Assembly (NCBI RefSeq): GCF_008086045.1
Contig: NZ_VSEY01000005.1
Span: 62,001-126,000 of the forward strand
Length of the DNA: 64,000 bases
Reading direction: 5' to 3'
Source of the DNA: Nonomuraea sp. PA05
Lineage (GTDB): Bacteria > Actinomycetota > Actinomycetes > Streptosporangiales > Streptosporangiaceae
Positions 43,545 to 51,543 of this stretch are shown one piece after another. How positions within the stretch are numbered: the first letter of the stretch is position 1; the number at the start of each line of letters is the position of its first letter. The notes under the pieces were generated by a model that saw only the letters and a program-made list of their open reading frames with translations, made no database searches and was not told the DNA's origin. A program made the position numbers and the translations under genes.

Positions 43545-44936
43545 TCAGTTCGTACGCTTCGTCCAGTCGGCCCATGCCTTGTCGAGCGCCGCCTGAGCGT
43601 CCTTCTGTGCCTTGTCGAGGGCGGCCTGCGGCTCCTCCTGGCCGTTGAGCACCCGGTTCACCGCGCCCTGCCAGGCGTCCTTGAACTCCTTGTCGGCCGG
43701 GTTGGCCGGCAGGCTGAAGGTGTTCTGGTTGGCCTCGTAGACGGCCTTGACGCCGGAGTCCCAGGGCTCGCCGCCGGAGGTGAGCATCTTCTGGATCTCC
43801 TCGTCGGCCTTGACGTTGCCGGTGAGGATGCCGGTGAACGGCTTGCCGTCGGCCTCGCGCTTGTCCAGGCGGGCCTGGGCGGCGGCCTTCCACGACTCCA
43901 CCAGCGTCATCGTCTTGGCGAAGCGGCAGGCGGCGCCGGGGTTCCCGGCGCCCTTGGGGATGGCCCACGACGAGCCGGAGGAGTAGGCCAGCGGCTTGCC
44001 CTCGGGGGTGCGGAAGGTGTCGAAGGCCATGGCGGCCTTCGGGGAGACGTCGTTGAGCACGTTGACGTACCACTGCTCCATCGGCATCGCGCCCAGCGTG
44101 TTCTCGGCGAACTGGTTGCCCTTGCCGAAGAAGTCGGCCGAGTCGCGCACGGCCTTGACCTTGGCGAAGCCGCCCTGCGCGTCGTAGACGCCGACGGCGA
44201 ACTGCAGCGCCTTGACCACCTCGGGGGTGTTGAGCTGTGCGGTCTTCCCGTCGGCCGACAGCAGGTCGGCGCCGAGGGACTTGGCCCACAGCGGCAGGAA
44301 CTCCGGCAGCTTGCTGTCGAAGCCGATCACCTGGAGCTTGCCGCCCGGCGCCTTCACCAGCTTCTCGGTCGCGGCGGTGACCTTGTCCCAGTCGGAGCCG
44401 TTGACGTCCTCGATCGTCAGGCCGGCCTGCTTGAGCAGGCCGGCGTTGGCCATGGTGATCTGGACCTGGTTGAACTCGGGGATCGCGTAGACCTCGTTGC
44501 CGAACGTCACCTGGCCGAGAGCGTTCTTGTTGTACATGGAGGTGTCGATCTGCTCGCCCTGGACGCACGCCGTCAGGGGGATGATCGCGCCGCGCGAGGC
44601 GAAGGTGCCGATCTGGTCGCGGTTGGCGTAGATGACGTCCGGCGGGTCGCCGGCGGCCACCGCGGAGAGGAACTGCTGGATGTCCAGGTCGCCTTCGATC
44701 AGCTTCACGTCCGCGCCCTTGAGTGACTTCTTGGCCAGCTCGACGCGGGTCTCGCCGATCTCGTCGGTGGCCCCGAAGCCCATGACCGAGATGGTGCCCT
44801 GGTAGGAGGCGCCGGGGTTGAACTGGCTCGCCGACGGTGCCGGGGCCGCTGCGCCACCGGTGCCCTTGGCACACGAGGTGAGCGCCAGCGCGAGCGACAC
44901 GGACAGGACGGACCAGCGGACGAGCGGGGATCTCAT
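43545..44936 (-). CDS. Sugar ABC transporter solute-binding lipoprotein
   Basis: 463 residues. Lipoprotein signal: MRSPLVRWSVLSVSLALALTSC, lipobox LTSC with the lipidated Cys at about 22. The mature part has the family 1 binding-protein fold (DVIYANRDQIGTF, NEVYAIPEFNQVQITMANAGLL, WAIPKGAGNPGAACRFAKTM). The last 40 residues are a charged, Ala-rich helix (QAALDKAQKDAQAALDKAW), unusual for the family and possibly a coiled coil. ATG 44936 is chosen because it starts the signal peptide. First gene of its operon. Confidence 0.93.
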   Translation of the reverse strand: MRSPLVRWSVLSVSLALALTSCAKGTGGAAAPAPSASQFNPGASYQGTISVMGFGATDEIGETRVELAKKSLKGADVKLIEGDLDIQQFLSAVAAGDPPDVIYANRDQIGTFASRGAIIPLTACVQGEQIDTSMYNKNALGQVTFGNEVYAIPEFNQVQITMANAGLLKQAGLTIEDVNGSDWDKVTAATEKLVKAPGGKLQVIGFDSKLPEFLPLWAKSLGADLLSADGKTAQLNTPEVVKALQFAVGVYDAQGGFAKVKAVRDSADFFGKGNQFAENTLGAMPMEQWYVNVLNDVSPKAAMAFDTFRTPEGKPLAYSSGSSWAIPKGAGNPGAACRFAKTMTLVESWKAAAQARLDKREADGKPFTGILTGNVKADEEIQKMLTSGGEPWDSGVKAVYEANQNTFSLPANPADKEFKDAWQGAVNRVLNGQEEPQAALDKAQKDAQAALDKAWADWTKRTN

Positions 44937-45011
44937 TGGGGGTTTCGCCTCCACACTGAACAAGCGGGGCATCAGGCACGCTGATGACGGCCACGTGGCG
45001 CCAGGCCAGTG

Positions 45012-45063
45012 TGGCAACGTTCACACATCTGAGAACGTACCCATACCGCTGAAATCCCGTCAA
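45012..45063 (-). promoter_or_regulatory. Promoter of the sugar ABC operon with two repressor-like boxes
   Basis: On the minus strand TTGACG (45058-45063), 18 bp, TACGTT (45034-45039). The -10 lies inside GAACGTACCC (plus 45033-45042), and TGGCAACGTTCACA (45012-45025) follows downstream; both resemble GGGAACGTTCCC, the symmetric form of the boxes at 35387 and 38361. The remainder of the 322-bp gap 44937-45258 holds two hairpins and no gene. Confidence 0.5.
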
Positions 45064-45168
45064 CCACTCGCTTCACTGCGTTTCTGTCCTGTTAACAACT
45101 CCAGCGGTGTGGGACGCCCCACTGGGACGCCCGCCCCTTCTGCCCCGCCGGAGATGCCGTACACGCGA

Positions 45169-45241
45169 GAGGGCCCGGCCGTTGTCAACGACCGGGCCCT
45201 CGGGGAACAAGGCGCCCCGGGGCAGGGGGTCGGGCGCCTTG
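45169..45241 (-). terminator. Two tandem hairpins after the acetate symporter operon
   Basis: 45169-45201 pairs GAGGGCCCGG with CCGGGCCCTC and, after one mismatch, CGTTG with CAACG around a single base: an almost complete 33-nt stem. 45208-45216 (CAAGGCGCC) and 45233-45241 (GGCGCCTTG) form a second hairpin. They lie just beyond the symporter stop and also guard against read-through toward the sugar operon promoter. Confidence 0.8.
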
Positions 45242-45258
45242 TGTGTGCGGAGCGAGTG

Positions 45259-46878
45259 TCAGTGCTCCGAGGCCTTCTCGGCCCCCACGCCGGTGAGCGA
45301 GCGGACCTCCATCTCGGCCCACTTGCCCGAGTTGTACTCCTTGCTGAGGACCGTGCCGAGCCAGCCGCACAGGAAGCCGATCGGGATCGAGACGATGCCA
45401 GGGTTGCTCAGCGGGAACAGCACGAAGTCGGCCGTCTTGAACAGCGCCGTCTCGCCGCCGGACACCACCGGCGAGAAGATCACCAGCACCAGGGCGGAGA
45501 CCAGGCCACCGTAGATGGCCGCGACCGCGCCGGTCGTGTTGAACCTCTTCCAGAACAGGCTGTAGAGGATCGCGGGCAGGTTGCCCGAGGCCGCCACGGC
45601 GAACGCCAGGGCCACCAGGAACGCCACGTTCTGCCCCTGGGCCTGGATGCCCAGGCCGATCGCGACCGCGCCGATGACCAGGGCGGAGATGCGGGCCACC
45701 AAGACCTCCTGGCGCTCGCTGGCCTGGCCGCGCTTGAAGACGTGCGCGTACAGGTCGTGCGAGAAACTGGAGGAGGAGGCGAGGGTCAGGCCCGCGACCA
45801 CGGCCAGGATCGTGGCGAAGGCCACCGCTCCGATCAGCGCCAGCAGGATCGTGCCGCCGACCGGGCCGAAGATGTCCGCGCCGATCTGTTGTGCCAGCAG
45901 TGGCGCGGCCGTGTTGCCCGCCTTGTCACCCGCGACGATCGCGGTCTTGCCGACCAGGGCCGCCGCGCCGAAGCCGAGGACCAGGGTCAGCAGGTAGAAG
46001 GCGCCGATGATGCCGATGCCCCACAGGACCGACTTGCGGGCGTCCTTGGCGGTGGGCACGGTGTAGAAGCGGATGAGGATGTGCGGCAGGCCCGCCGTGC
46101 CCAGCACCAGCGCCAGGCCCAGGCTGATCAGGTCGATCTTGCCGGCCAGGCCCTGCGCCTCGGTGCCGTACTTCAGGCCGGGGCTGAGGAAGCTCTCGGG
46201 GTTGGCCGGGGGGCCGCTCTTGACGGCGGCCTGGCCGAGCAGGCTCGACAGGTTGAAGCCGTACTTGGCCAGCACCAGCACCGTCACCAGCGCGGCGCCG
46301 CTCATCAGCAGCACGGCCTTGACGATCTGCACCCAGGTGGTGCCCTTCATGCCGCCGAACACCACGTAGATGATCATCAGCGCGCCCACGCCGACGATCG
46401 TCCACGCCTTGCCCGCGTCGCTGGTGATGCCGAGCAGCAGGCCGACCAGCGCGCCCGCGCCCACCATCTGCGCCAGCAGGTAGAAGATGCTGACGACGAT
46501 CGTGGACACGCCCGCCGCCGTGCGGACCGGGCGCGGGCTCATCCTGAACGCCAGCACGTCGGCCATGGTGAACTTGCCGGAGTTCCGCATCAGCTCGGCC
46601 ACCAGCAGCAGCGCCACCAGCCAGGCGACCAGGAAGCCGATCGAGTAGAGGAACCCGTCGTAGCCGGACAGCGCGATGATGCCGGCGATGCCGAGGAAGG
46701 AGGCGGCCGACATGTAGTCGCCGCCGATCGCCAGGCCGTTCTGCACGCCGCTGAACGACCGGCCGCCCGCGTAGTAGTCGGCGGCCGTCTTGGTCTGACG
46801 GCTCGCCCAGAAGGTGATGCCCAGGGTGGCGGCCACGAAGGTGAGGAAGAGGATCATCCCCAGGGTCGTCGAGCTCAC
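45259..46878 (-). CDS. actP: Cation/acetate symporter, SSS family (ActP-like)
   Basis: 539 residues, about 13 TM. SSS features: FWASRQTKTAADYYAGGRSFSGVQNGLAIGGDYMSAASFLGIAGIIA (given in parts), the typical ActP/sodium-solute start. SHDLYAHVFKRGQAS and SGNLPAILYSLFWKRFNTTGA in the second half also match ActP. GTG 46878 overlaps the stop of the DUF485 gene, the standard yjcH-actP pairing. Uptake of acetate, propionate or other short carboxylates is expected. Confidence 0.93.
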   Translation of the reverse strand: MSSTTLGMILFLTFVAATLGITFWASRQTKTAADYYAGGRSFSGVQNGLAIGGDYMSAASFLGIAGIIALSGYDGFLYSIGFLVAWLVALLLVAELMRNSGKFTMADVLAFRMSPRPVRTAAGVSTIVVSIFYLLAQMVGAGALVGLLLGITSDAGKAWTIVGVGALMIIYVVFGGMKGTTWVQIVKAVLLMSGAALVTVLVLAKYGFNLSSLLGQAAVKSGPPANPESFLSPGLKYGTEAQGLAGKIDLISLGLALVLGTAGLPHILIRFYTVPTAKDARKSVLWGIGIIGAFYLLTLVLGFGAAALVGKTAIVAGDKAGNTAAPLLAQQIGADIFGPVGGTILLALIGAVAFATILAVVAGLTLASSSSFSHDLYAHVFKRGQASERQEVLVARISALVIGAVAIGLGIQAQGQNVAFLVALAFAVAASGNLPAILYSLFWKRFNTTGAVAAIYGGLVSALVLVIFSPVVSGGETALFKTADFVLFPLSNPGIVSIPIGFLCGWLGTVLSKEYNSGKWAEMEVRSLTGVGAEKASEH

Positions 46879-47204
46879 TGAGTCTTCTCCTCCACCTCGT
46901 GGCGCAGCTTGTCGGCGATCGGGTCGAGCTTGCGCTCCGCGTGCCTGGCGTACGCCCACGCGATGAGGAAGGTGGACACGAACTGCAGCAAGCCGAGGAC
47001 CAGGCCGACGTTGATCTCACCGACGATCTTGGCCGCCATGAAGTCACGCGCCCATCCGGACAGCACCACGTAGAGCAGGTACCACGCGAGGAACGCCACG
47101 GTCATGGGGAACGTCCAGCGGCGGAACGCCCTTTTCAGCTCCTGGAACTCACTGCTCTCCTGCACTTGTTCATAGACCGACGCGTCATGTTCTTGAGTCG
47201 TCAC
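46875..47204 (-). CDS. DUF485 membrane protein (YjcH-like)
   Basis: 109 residues, two TM segments (FPMTVAFLAWYLLYVVLSGWA and INVGLVLGLLQFVSTFLIAWAY, shown in parts) followed by a charged C-terminal helix. Members of DUF485 are always found before SSS symporters and are thought to help them; the role is unproven. GTG 47204 has GGAGGT upstream and starts VTTQEHDASVYEQV. A Crp-type palindrome lies just before the ribosome site. Confidence 0.9.
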   Translation of the reverse strand: MTTQEHDASVYEQVQESSEFQELKRAFRRWTFPMTVAFLAWYLLYVVLSGWARDFMAAKIVGEINVGLVLGLLQFVSTFLIAWAYARHAERKLDPIADKLRHEVEEKTQ

Positions 47205-47215
47205 GAGACCTCCAC

Positions 47216-47231
47216 TGTGATGCGGATCACG
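47216..47231. promoter_or_regulatory. Crp/GlxR-type box before DUF485-actP
   Basis: TGTGA-TGCGGA-TCACG matches TGTGA-N6-TCACA at 9 of 10 conserved positions. It begins 12 bp before the GTG start, which suggests repression or binding in the leader rather than classical activation, unless the promoter is very close. The 165-bp gap 47205-47369 contains no gene. Confidence 0.5.
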
Positions 47232-47369
47232 CCCAACGTAAGAGGGCAACCTACCCGCCGTGGAGATCCGCAGGAGGGCTGTTCGGTGAGGCGGTGCCGT
47301 CCGGCGCTTAGTTGGGGATGGCCTGCGGTGAAAGGTCCTTCTAGCGCGATGAGCGGTCGGCCATCCCTT

Positions 47370-48194
47370 TCACCCCTTTACGGCTCCCGCCGTCAGACCC
47401 TCCACGATGTAGCGGCGGATGGCGGCGAACAGGATGAGCGTGGGCACCACCGAGACGACCGTGGCCGCCGCCATCGAGCCCCAGTCGATGTCGTACTGGG
47501 TGATGAAGGAGTTCATCGCCACCGGGACGGTCTTGGCGTCCTCGCTGTCGATGAACGTGATCGCCAGGAACAGCTCGTTCCAGCACTGCACGAACGCGAA
47601 GATGAACGTGGCCGCGATGCCCGGCAGCATCACCGGGATCACCACCCGGACCATGGCCACCAGCCGCGAGGCCCCGTCCACCTGCGCCGCCTCCTCCAGC
47701 GCCACCGGCACCCGCTCGTAGAAGCCGCGCATGATGATCGTCGAGAACGGCACCAGCATCGCCACGTACACCAGCATCAGCCCCGCCAGCCGGTTGAGCA
47801 GGTCCAGGTCGGACATCAGCAGGTAGAGCGGGCCGAGCGCGATGAACAGCGGGATCATCTGGGTGACCAGGAAGGCCAGCATCAGCGCGGCCCTGCCGGG
47901 GAAGGCGAAGCGGGCCAGCGTGTAGCCGCCCAGCACGCCGATCGCCGTGACCGCCGCGGCGGCCACCAGCGAGACGAGCAGCGAGTTCAGCAGGTACGTG
48001 CCGAAGTCGGCGAACTCGAACAGCTCCGCGTAGTGCTCGAAGGTGACGTTCGCCGGCCAGTAGCGCAGCGGCACCGAGAAGATCTCGGGCTTGGGCTTGA
48101 GCGAGGTGACGACGATCCAGTACAGCGGGAACAGGGTGATCAGCAGCCAGGCGGTCAGCACGACGGCCTTGGCCACCGTGCCGAGGCGCCTCAT
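47370..48194 (-). CDS. Sugar ABC transporter permease, MalG-type (second system)
   Basis: 274 residues, six TM. EAA loop VPVALEEAAQVDGASRLVAMVRVVIPVMLPG (given in part here: EEAAQVDGAS). ATG 48194 overlaps the MalF-type permease stop (ATGA). No ATPase gene is adjacent. A CUT1-type importer of di- or oligosaccharides. Confidence 0.93.
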   Translation of the reverse strand: MRRLGTVAKAVVLTAWLLITLFPLYWIVVTSLKPKPEIFSVPLRYWPANVTFEHYAELFEFADFGTYLLNSLLVSLVAAAAVTAIGVLGGYTLARFAFPGRAALMLAFLVTQMIPLFIALGPLYLLMSDLDLLNRLAGLMLVYVAMLVPFSTIIMRGFYERVPVALEEAAQVDGASRLVAMVRVVIPVMLPGIAATFIFAFVQCWNELFLAITFIDSEDAKTVPVAMNSFITQYDIDWGSMAAATVVSVVPTLILFAAIRRYIVEGLTAGAVKG

Positions 48195-49075
48195 CGGGCC
48201 TGCTCGAATCGCGTGGCGTTCAGGTAGAAGATGCTGAACGCGAGCAGGAGCGCCAGGACGAGCAGGCCGACCGCGCCCGCCCGGCCGTAGTCGCCACCGA
48301 TGACCTGCTGGATGAGGAACGTGGTGACGATGTCGGTGCTGCCGGCCGGGCCGCCGCCGGTCATCGCGTAGATGAGGTCGGGGAAGTTCAGGATCCAGAT
48401 GATCCGCAGCAGCACGATCAGAGCCAGGGTCGGCCGGATGTGCGGCAGCGTCACGTGCCAGAACCGGCGTGCCCGGGACGCGCCGTCCACGGCCGCCGCC
48501 TCGTACAGCTCGCCGGGCACCGACTGCAGCGCGGCCATGATCATGATGGCGAAGAACGTGACGCCGTACCAGATGTTCGCCACGATCACCGAGGTCATCG
48601 CCCAGCCCGGCGTGGCCAGGAAGCCGATCCGCTCCTCGATCAGGCCCGCCTTCAGCAGCAGGTCGTTGACCACGCCGAACTGCCCGTTGAACATCCACCG
48701 CCACAGCAGCCCGATCAGGAACCCCGACATCGCCCACGGGAAGAACACCCAGGCCTGGTAGAGCCCCCGGCCCCGGAACTGCCTGCGCAGCAGCAGCGCC
48801 AGCCCGAAGCCGAGGAAGAACTGGAAGAACAGCGAGACCGCCACCCACGTGCCGGTGTTGCGCAGCGCCGTCCAGAAGCGGTCCTCGGCCAGCACGGCGC
48901 GGAAGTTCTCCAGCCCCGTGAACGGGGTGGAGGTGAGGTCGAACAGGTTGTAACGCTGGAAGGCGATCACCGCGCCGCGGATCATCGGGTAGTACGTGAA
49001 CAGCGCCACGAACACCACGCCGGGCAGCAGGCACAGCGCGATGAAGCGGGCCCTGCGGACGGTGAACGTCCTCAT
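48191..49075 (-). CDS. Sugar ABC transporter permease, MalF-type (second system)
   Basis: 294 residues, six TM. EAA loop GELYEAAAVDGASRARRFWHVTLPH. ATG 49075 (MRTFTVRRARF) overlaps the binding-protein stop by ATGA. Partner of the MalG-type permease downstream. Confidence 0.93.
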   Translation of the reverse strand: MRTFTVRRARFIALCLLPGVVFVALFTYYPMIRGAVIAFQRYNLFDLTSTPFTGLENFRAVLAEDRFWTALRNTGTWVAVSLFFQFFLGFGLALLLRRQFRGRGLYQAWVFFPWAMSGFLIGLLWRWMFNGQFGVVNDLLLKAGLIEERIGFLATPGWAMTSVIVANIWYGVTFFAIMIMAALQSVPGELYEAAAVDGASRARRFWHVTLPHIRPTLALIVLLRIIWILNFPDLIYAMTGGGPAGSTDIVTTFLIQQVIGGDYGRAGAVGLLVLALLLAFSIFYLNATRFEQAR

Positions 49076-50334
49076 GAGACCTTCTTGGCCTGGTCCACCC
49101 AGAAGGCGTCCCACGCCTTGAGCACCTCGGCGGTGCTCGTCTTGCCGGTGATCAGGGACTGGATGTCGCGGTCGGAGTCCACCAGGAACTGGCTCCAGCC
49201 CGGATAGTCGACCGGCCTGATCGTGATCACCTGTTTGGGGTCCTGCTGGGCCTGGAGGTAGGCCTTCCAGGCGCCCTGCGAGAACTGCGGGTCGTTCTGC
49301 GCCTGCCGGGAGATCGGGATGAGCGAGTTGCCCTTGGCGAAGGCGATGCTCTGCTCGGACTCCGACAGGAACTGCACCAGCTTCACCGCCTCCTTCGCGT
49401 GCTGACTGAAGGAGGTCACACCCCAGCCGGCGTAGCCGACGGGCTGGTAGGCGTACCCGGTGGGGCCCTTGGGGATCGGGGCGGTGGACCAGGCCGTGAC
49501 GCCGCTCTCCTCGACCGTCTTGATCACCTCGGGGTCCTGGATGAGCATGCCGGTGACGCCCGAGGTGAAGCCCTGGACCATCTCGGGGTAACCCCAGGAG
49601 ACGGAGTCGGGCGGCGACGCCTCCTTGAAGATCTTGACGAAGAGGTCGAGGGCCTGCGCGGCCTCCGGGGTCGAGAAGATCGTCCGCTTGTCCTTCAGGT
49701 AGAAGGATTTTTCCGGATTCAGTGCGTCGCCGTTGTAAGCGCTGATCATCATCACCGCGTAGTCGGCGCCGCCCTTGCCGCCCCTGAAGGAGTAGCCGTA
49801 CCGGTCGCCGGAGGTCATCCGCCTGCCGGCCTCGTACAGCTCCTGCCAGGTGGCCGGCGGCTGCGTCATGCCGAAGTCCGTACGGTAGAACAGCGTGCGC
49901 TGGTAGAACCCGTACGGGATCAGATACGCCTTGCCCCCGACCTCCACCGCCTTCTTCCGGGCCAGCTCGGTCAGGTCCGCCCAGCCGGGCCAGTCGGTGG
50001 TGGGCAACACGGCCAGCCAGCCGTTGTTGGAGAAGGACTTGGCCGTGTGGTCGCGCACCTCCAGCACGTCCAGGCCCTTCTCGGTCTGCAGGATCTGGGT
50101 GATCTTCTGGTCGGCGCTGTCGAGTGGCGGGGAGATGAGCTCGACGGTGACGCCCGGGTTGGCCTGCTCGAAGTCGGCGATGAGGGTCTTGATGAGCTTC
50201 GTGCGTTCCGGGCCGGTCAGGCTTTCGATCATTCTCAGCCGGATCTCCCCCGGTGCGCCGGAGGAGCCCGAGCCGCAGCCCGTGAGTGTCAGCGTGACGA
50301 CGGCGGCCGTGGCCACCAGGACGGGGTTTCTCAT
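49072..50334 (-). CDS. Sugar ABC transporter solute-binding lipoprotein (second system)
   Basis: 420 residues. Lipoprotein signal MRNPVLVATAAVVTLTLTGC, lipobox LTGC. Family 1 binding-protein features: FEQANPGVTVELI, DVLEVRDHTAKSFSNNGWLAVL, AYLIPYGFYQRTLFYRTD, WQELYEAGRRMTS, AIPKG-like APIPKGPTGY. The gene follows a perfect palindromic operator and is the first gene of its operon; the cystathionine-family gene upstream on the same strand may be cotranscribed across the operator. Confidence 0.93.
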   Translation of the reverse strand: MRNPVLVATAAVVTLTLTGCGSGSSGAPGEIRLRMIESLTGPERTKLIKTLIADFEQANPGVTVELISPPLDSADQKITQILQTEKGLDVLEVRDHTAKSFSNNGWLAVLPTTDWPGWADLTELARKKAVEVGGKAYLIPYGFYQRTLFYRTDFGMTQPPATWQELYEAGRRMTSGDRYGYSFRGGKGGADYAVMMISAYNGDALNPEKSFYLKDKRTIFSTPEAAQALDLFVKIFKEASPPDSVSWGYPEMVQGFTSGVTGMLIQDPEVIKTVEESGVTAWSTAPIPKGPTGYAYQPVGYAGWGVTSFSQHAKEAVKLVQFLSESEQSIAFAKGNSLIPISRQAQNDPQFSQGAWKAYLQAQQDPKQVITIRPVDYPGWSQFLVDSDRDIQSLITGKTSTAEVLKAWDAFWVDQAKKVS

Positions 50335-50354
50335 GACGAGCCTCCCGCGAGGTC

Positions 50355-50368
50355 AGACAGCGCTGTCA
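50355..50368. promoter_or_regulatory. LacI-type operator O1 before the second sugar ABC operon
   Basis: AGACAGCGCTGTCA contains the perfect 12-bp palindrome GACAGCGCTGTC (50356-50367), 21 bp before the binding-protein start and 7 bp after the stop of the PLP-enzyme gene. CG-centred palindromes of this form are typical LacI-family operators, and a LacI gene lies 1.2 kb away. Confidence 0.65.
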
Positions 50369-50374
50369 ATCACG

Positions 50375-51532
50375 TTAGGCGGACATTCCCTCCAGGGCCA
50401 GACCGAGATCCTTGATCAAGATCTCCGCGGGCTCCAGGCCGACCGAGAGCCGGACCAGGCCCACCGGGATCCCCATGGTGGCCCGTACGCTCTCCTCGGT
50501 GGACAGCGCGGGCGCGTTCACCAGGCTCTCGAACCCGCCCCATGACACCCCGATCCGGAAATGTCGCAACCTGGAGAGGAAAGCACCGACCTCCGGCCGC
50601 GACTCCGTGTCGAGCTCCAAACTGAACAGGCTGGAGAAGCCGGACATCTGCCGCACCGCGATCGCATGGCCCGGATGCGACGGCAACCCCGGATGGTTCA
50701 CCGACCGCACGGCCGGATGATCCTGGAGGAACGCCGCCACCGCCAGCCCGCGCTCCTGGTGCGCCGCCATCCGCACCGGCAGCGTCCGCAGCCCCTTGAT
50801 CACCTTGGCCGCGTCGTGCGGCGACATGGCGGCCCCGTAGAGCTGGTACTCGGTCAGCGCCAGCGGCCTGATCAGCCGCTCCGGCCCGATCACCACCCCG
50901 CCCACCAGGTCGCTGTGCCCGCCGACGTACTTCGACAGCGAGTGCACGACCAGGTCCACCCCCATCGTCAGCGGCTTCTGGAACAGCGGCGTGGACCACG
51001 TGTTGTCCATCACCGTCACCAGCCCGCGCTCCCGCGCCCACCCCGTCACCTCCGCGATGTCCACCACCGCGTAGGCCATGTAGGACGGGGACTCGAAGTA
51101 CAGTAGGCGGGTGCTCGCCCTGATAGCGCTGTCACCTTCCCCGAGGTCCTTGACATGCGTATGCGTCACCCCGAACTTCTCCAGGTAACGCAGGAACTGG
51201 GTCGTCGGCCCGTAGACCGCGCCGAGCACCAGCACGTGATCGCCGGCCGACACGAGCGACGAGATCGTCGCCGAGATCGCGCCCATCCCCGAGGCGAAAC
51301 ACTTCGCCCGATCTCCCCGCTCCAGCGCGGCGAGCTTACGCTGGGCGAGATCCACCGTCGGGTTGGTCCCCCGCCAGTAGACGTAGCGCTCGTCCTCGTT
51401 CCTGACGGCCTCGCCGAGCTCCTCCGCCGTCGCGAACGTGAACACCGAGTTCTCGAACACCGGCGGGTTGACCGCGCCCAGCATCCAAGGCTCGTCCTCA
51501 CCCAACCGGCCACAGATCCATTCATCATCCAT
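50375..51532 (-). CDS. Cys/Met-metabolism PLP enzyme (cystathionine gamma-synthase/lyase family)
   Basis: 385 residues. PLP Lys in VHSLSKYVGGHSDLVGG; YWRGTNPTVDLAQRKLAALERG, CFASGMGAISATI and MDNTWSTPLFQ are family signatures (first given in part). Which reaction (cystathionine gamma-synthase, gamma-lyase, or another elimination) cannot be told. It is divergent from a LacI gene, with only 11 bp between starts, and upstream of a sugar transporter, an odd placement for a sulfur enzyme. The second palindrome (51121-51134) lies inside its coding sequence. Confidence 0.85.
   Translation of the reverse strand: MDDEWICGRLGEDEPWMLGAVNPPVFENSVFTFATAEELGEAVRNEDERYVYWRGTNPTVDLAQRKLAALERGDRAKCFASGMGAISATISSLVSAGDHVLVLGAVYGPTTQFLRYLEKFGVTHTHVKDLGEGDSAIRASTRLLYFESPSYMAYAVVDIAEVTGWARERGLVTVMDNTWSTPLFQKPLTMGVDLVVHSLSKYVGGHSDLVGGVVIGPERLIRPLALTEYQLYGAAMSPHDAAKVIKGLRTLPVRMAAHQERGLAVAAFLQDHPAVRSVNHPGLPSHPGHAIAVRQMSGFSSLFSLELDTESRPEVGAFLSRLRHFRIGVSWGGFESLVNAPALSTEESVRATMGIPVGLVRLSVGLEPAEILIKDLGLALEGMSA
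51121..51134. promoter_or_regulatory. Second LacI-type operator O2 inside the PLP-enzyme gene
   Basis: TGATAGCGCTGTCA shares 12 of 14 bases with O1 at 50355-50368 and is itself a palindrome with one mismatch. It lies about 770 bp from O1, within coding sequence, and about 410 bp from the LacI start. Distant paired operators are a known LacI-family feature. Confidence 0.45.
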
Positions 51533-51543
51533 GGGGGCACACT

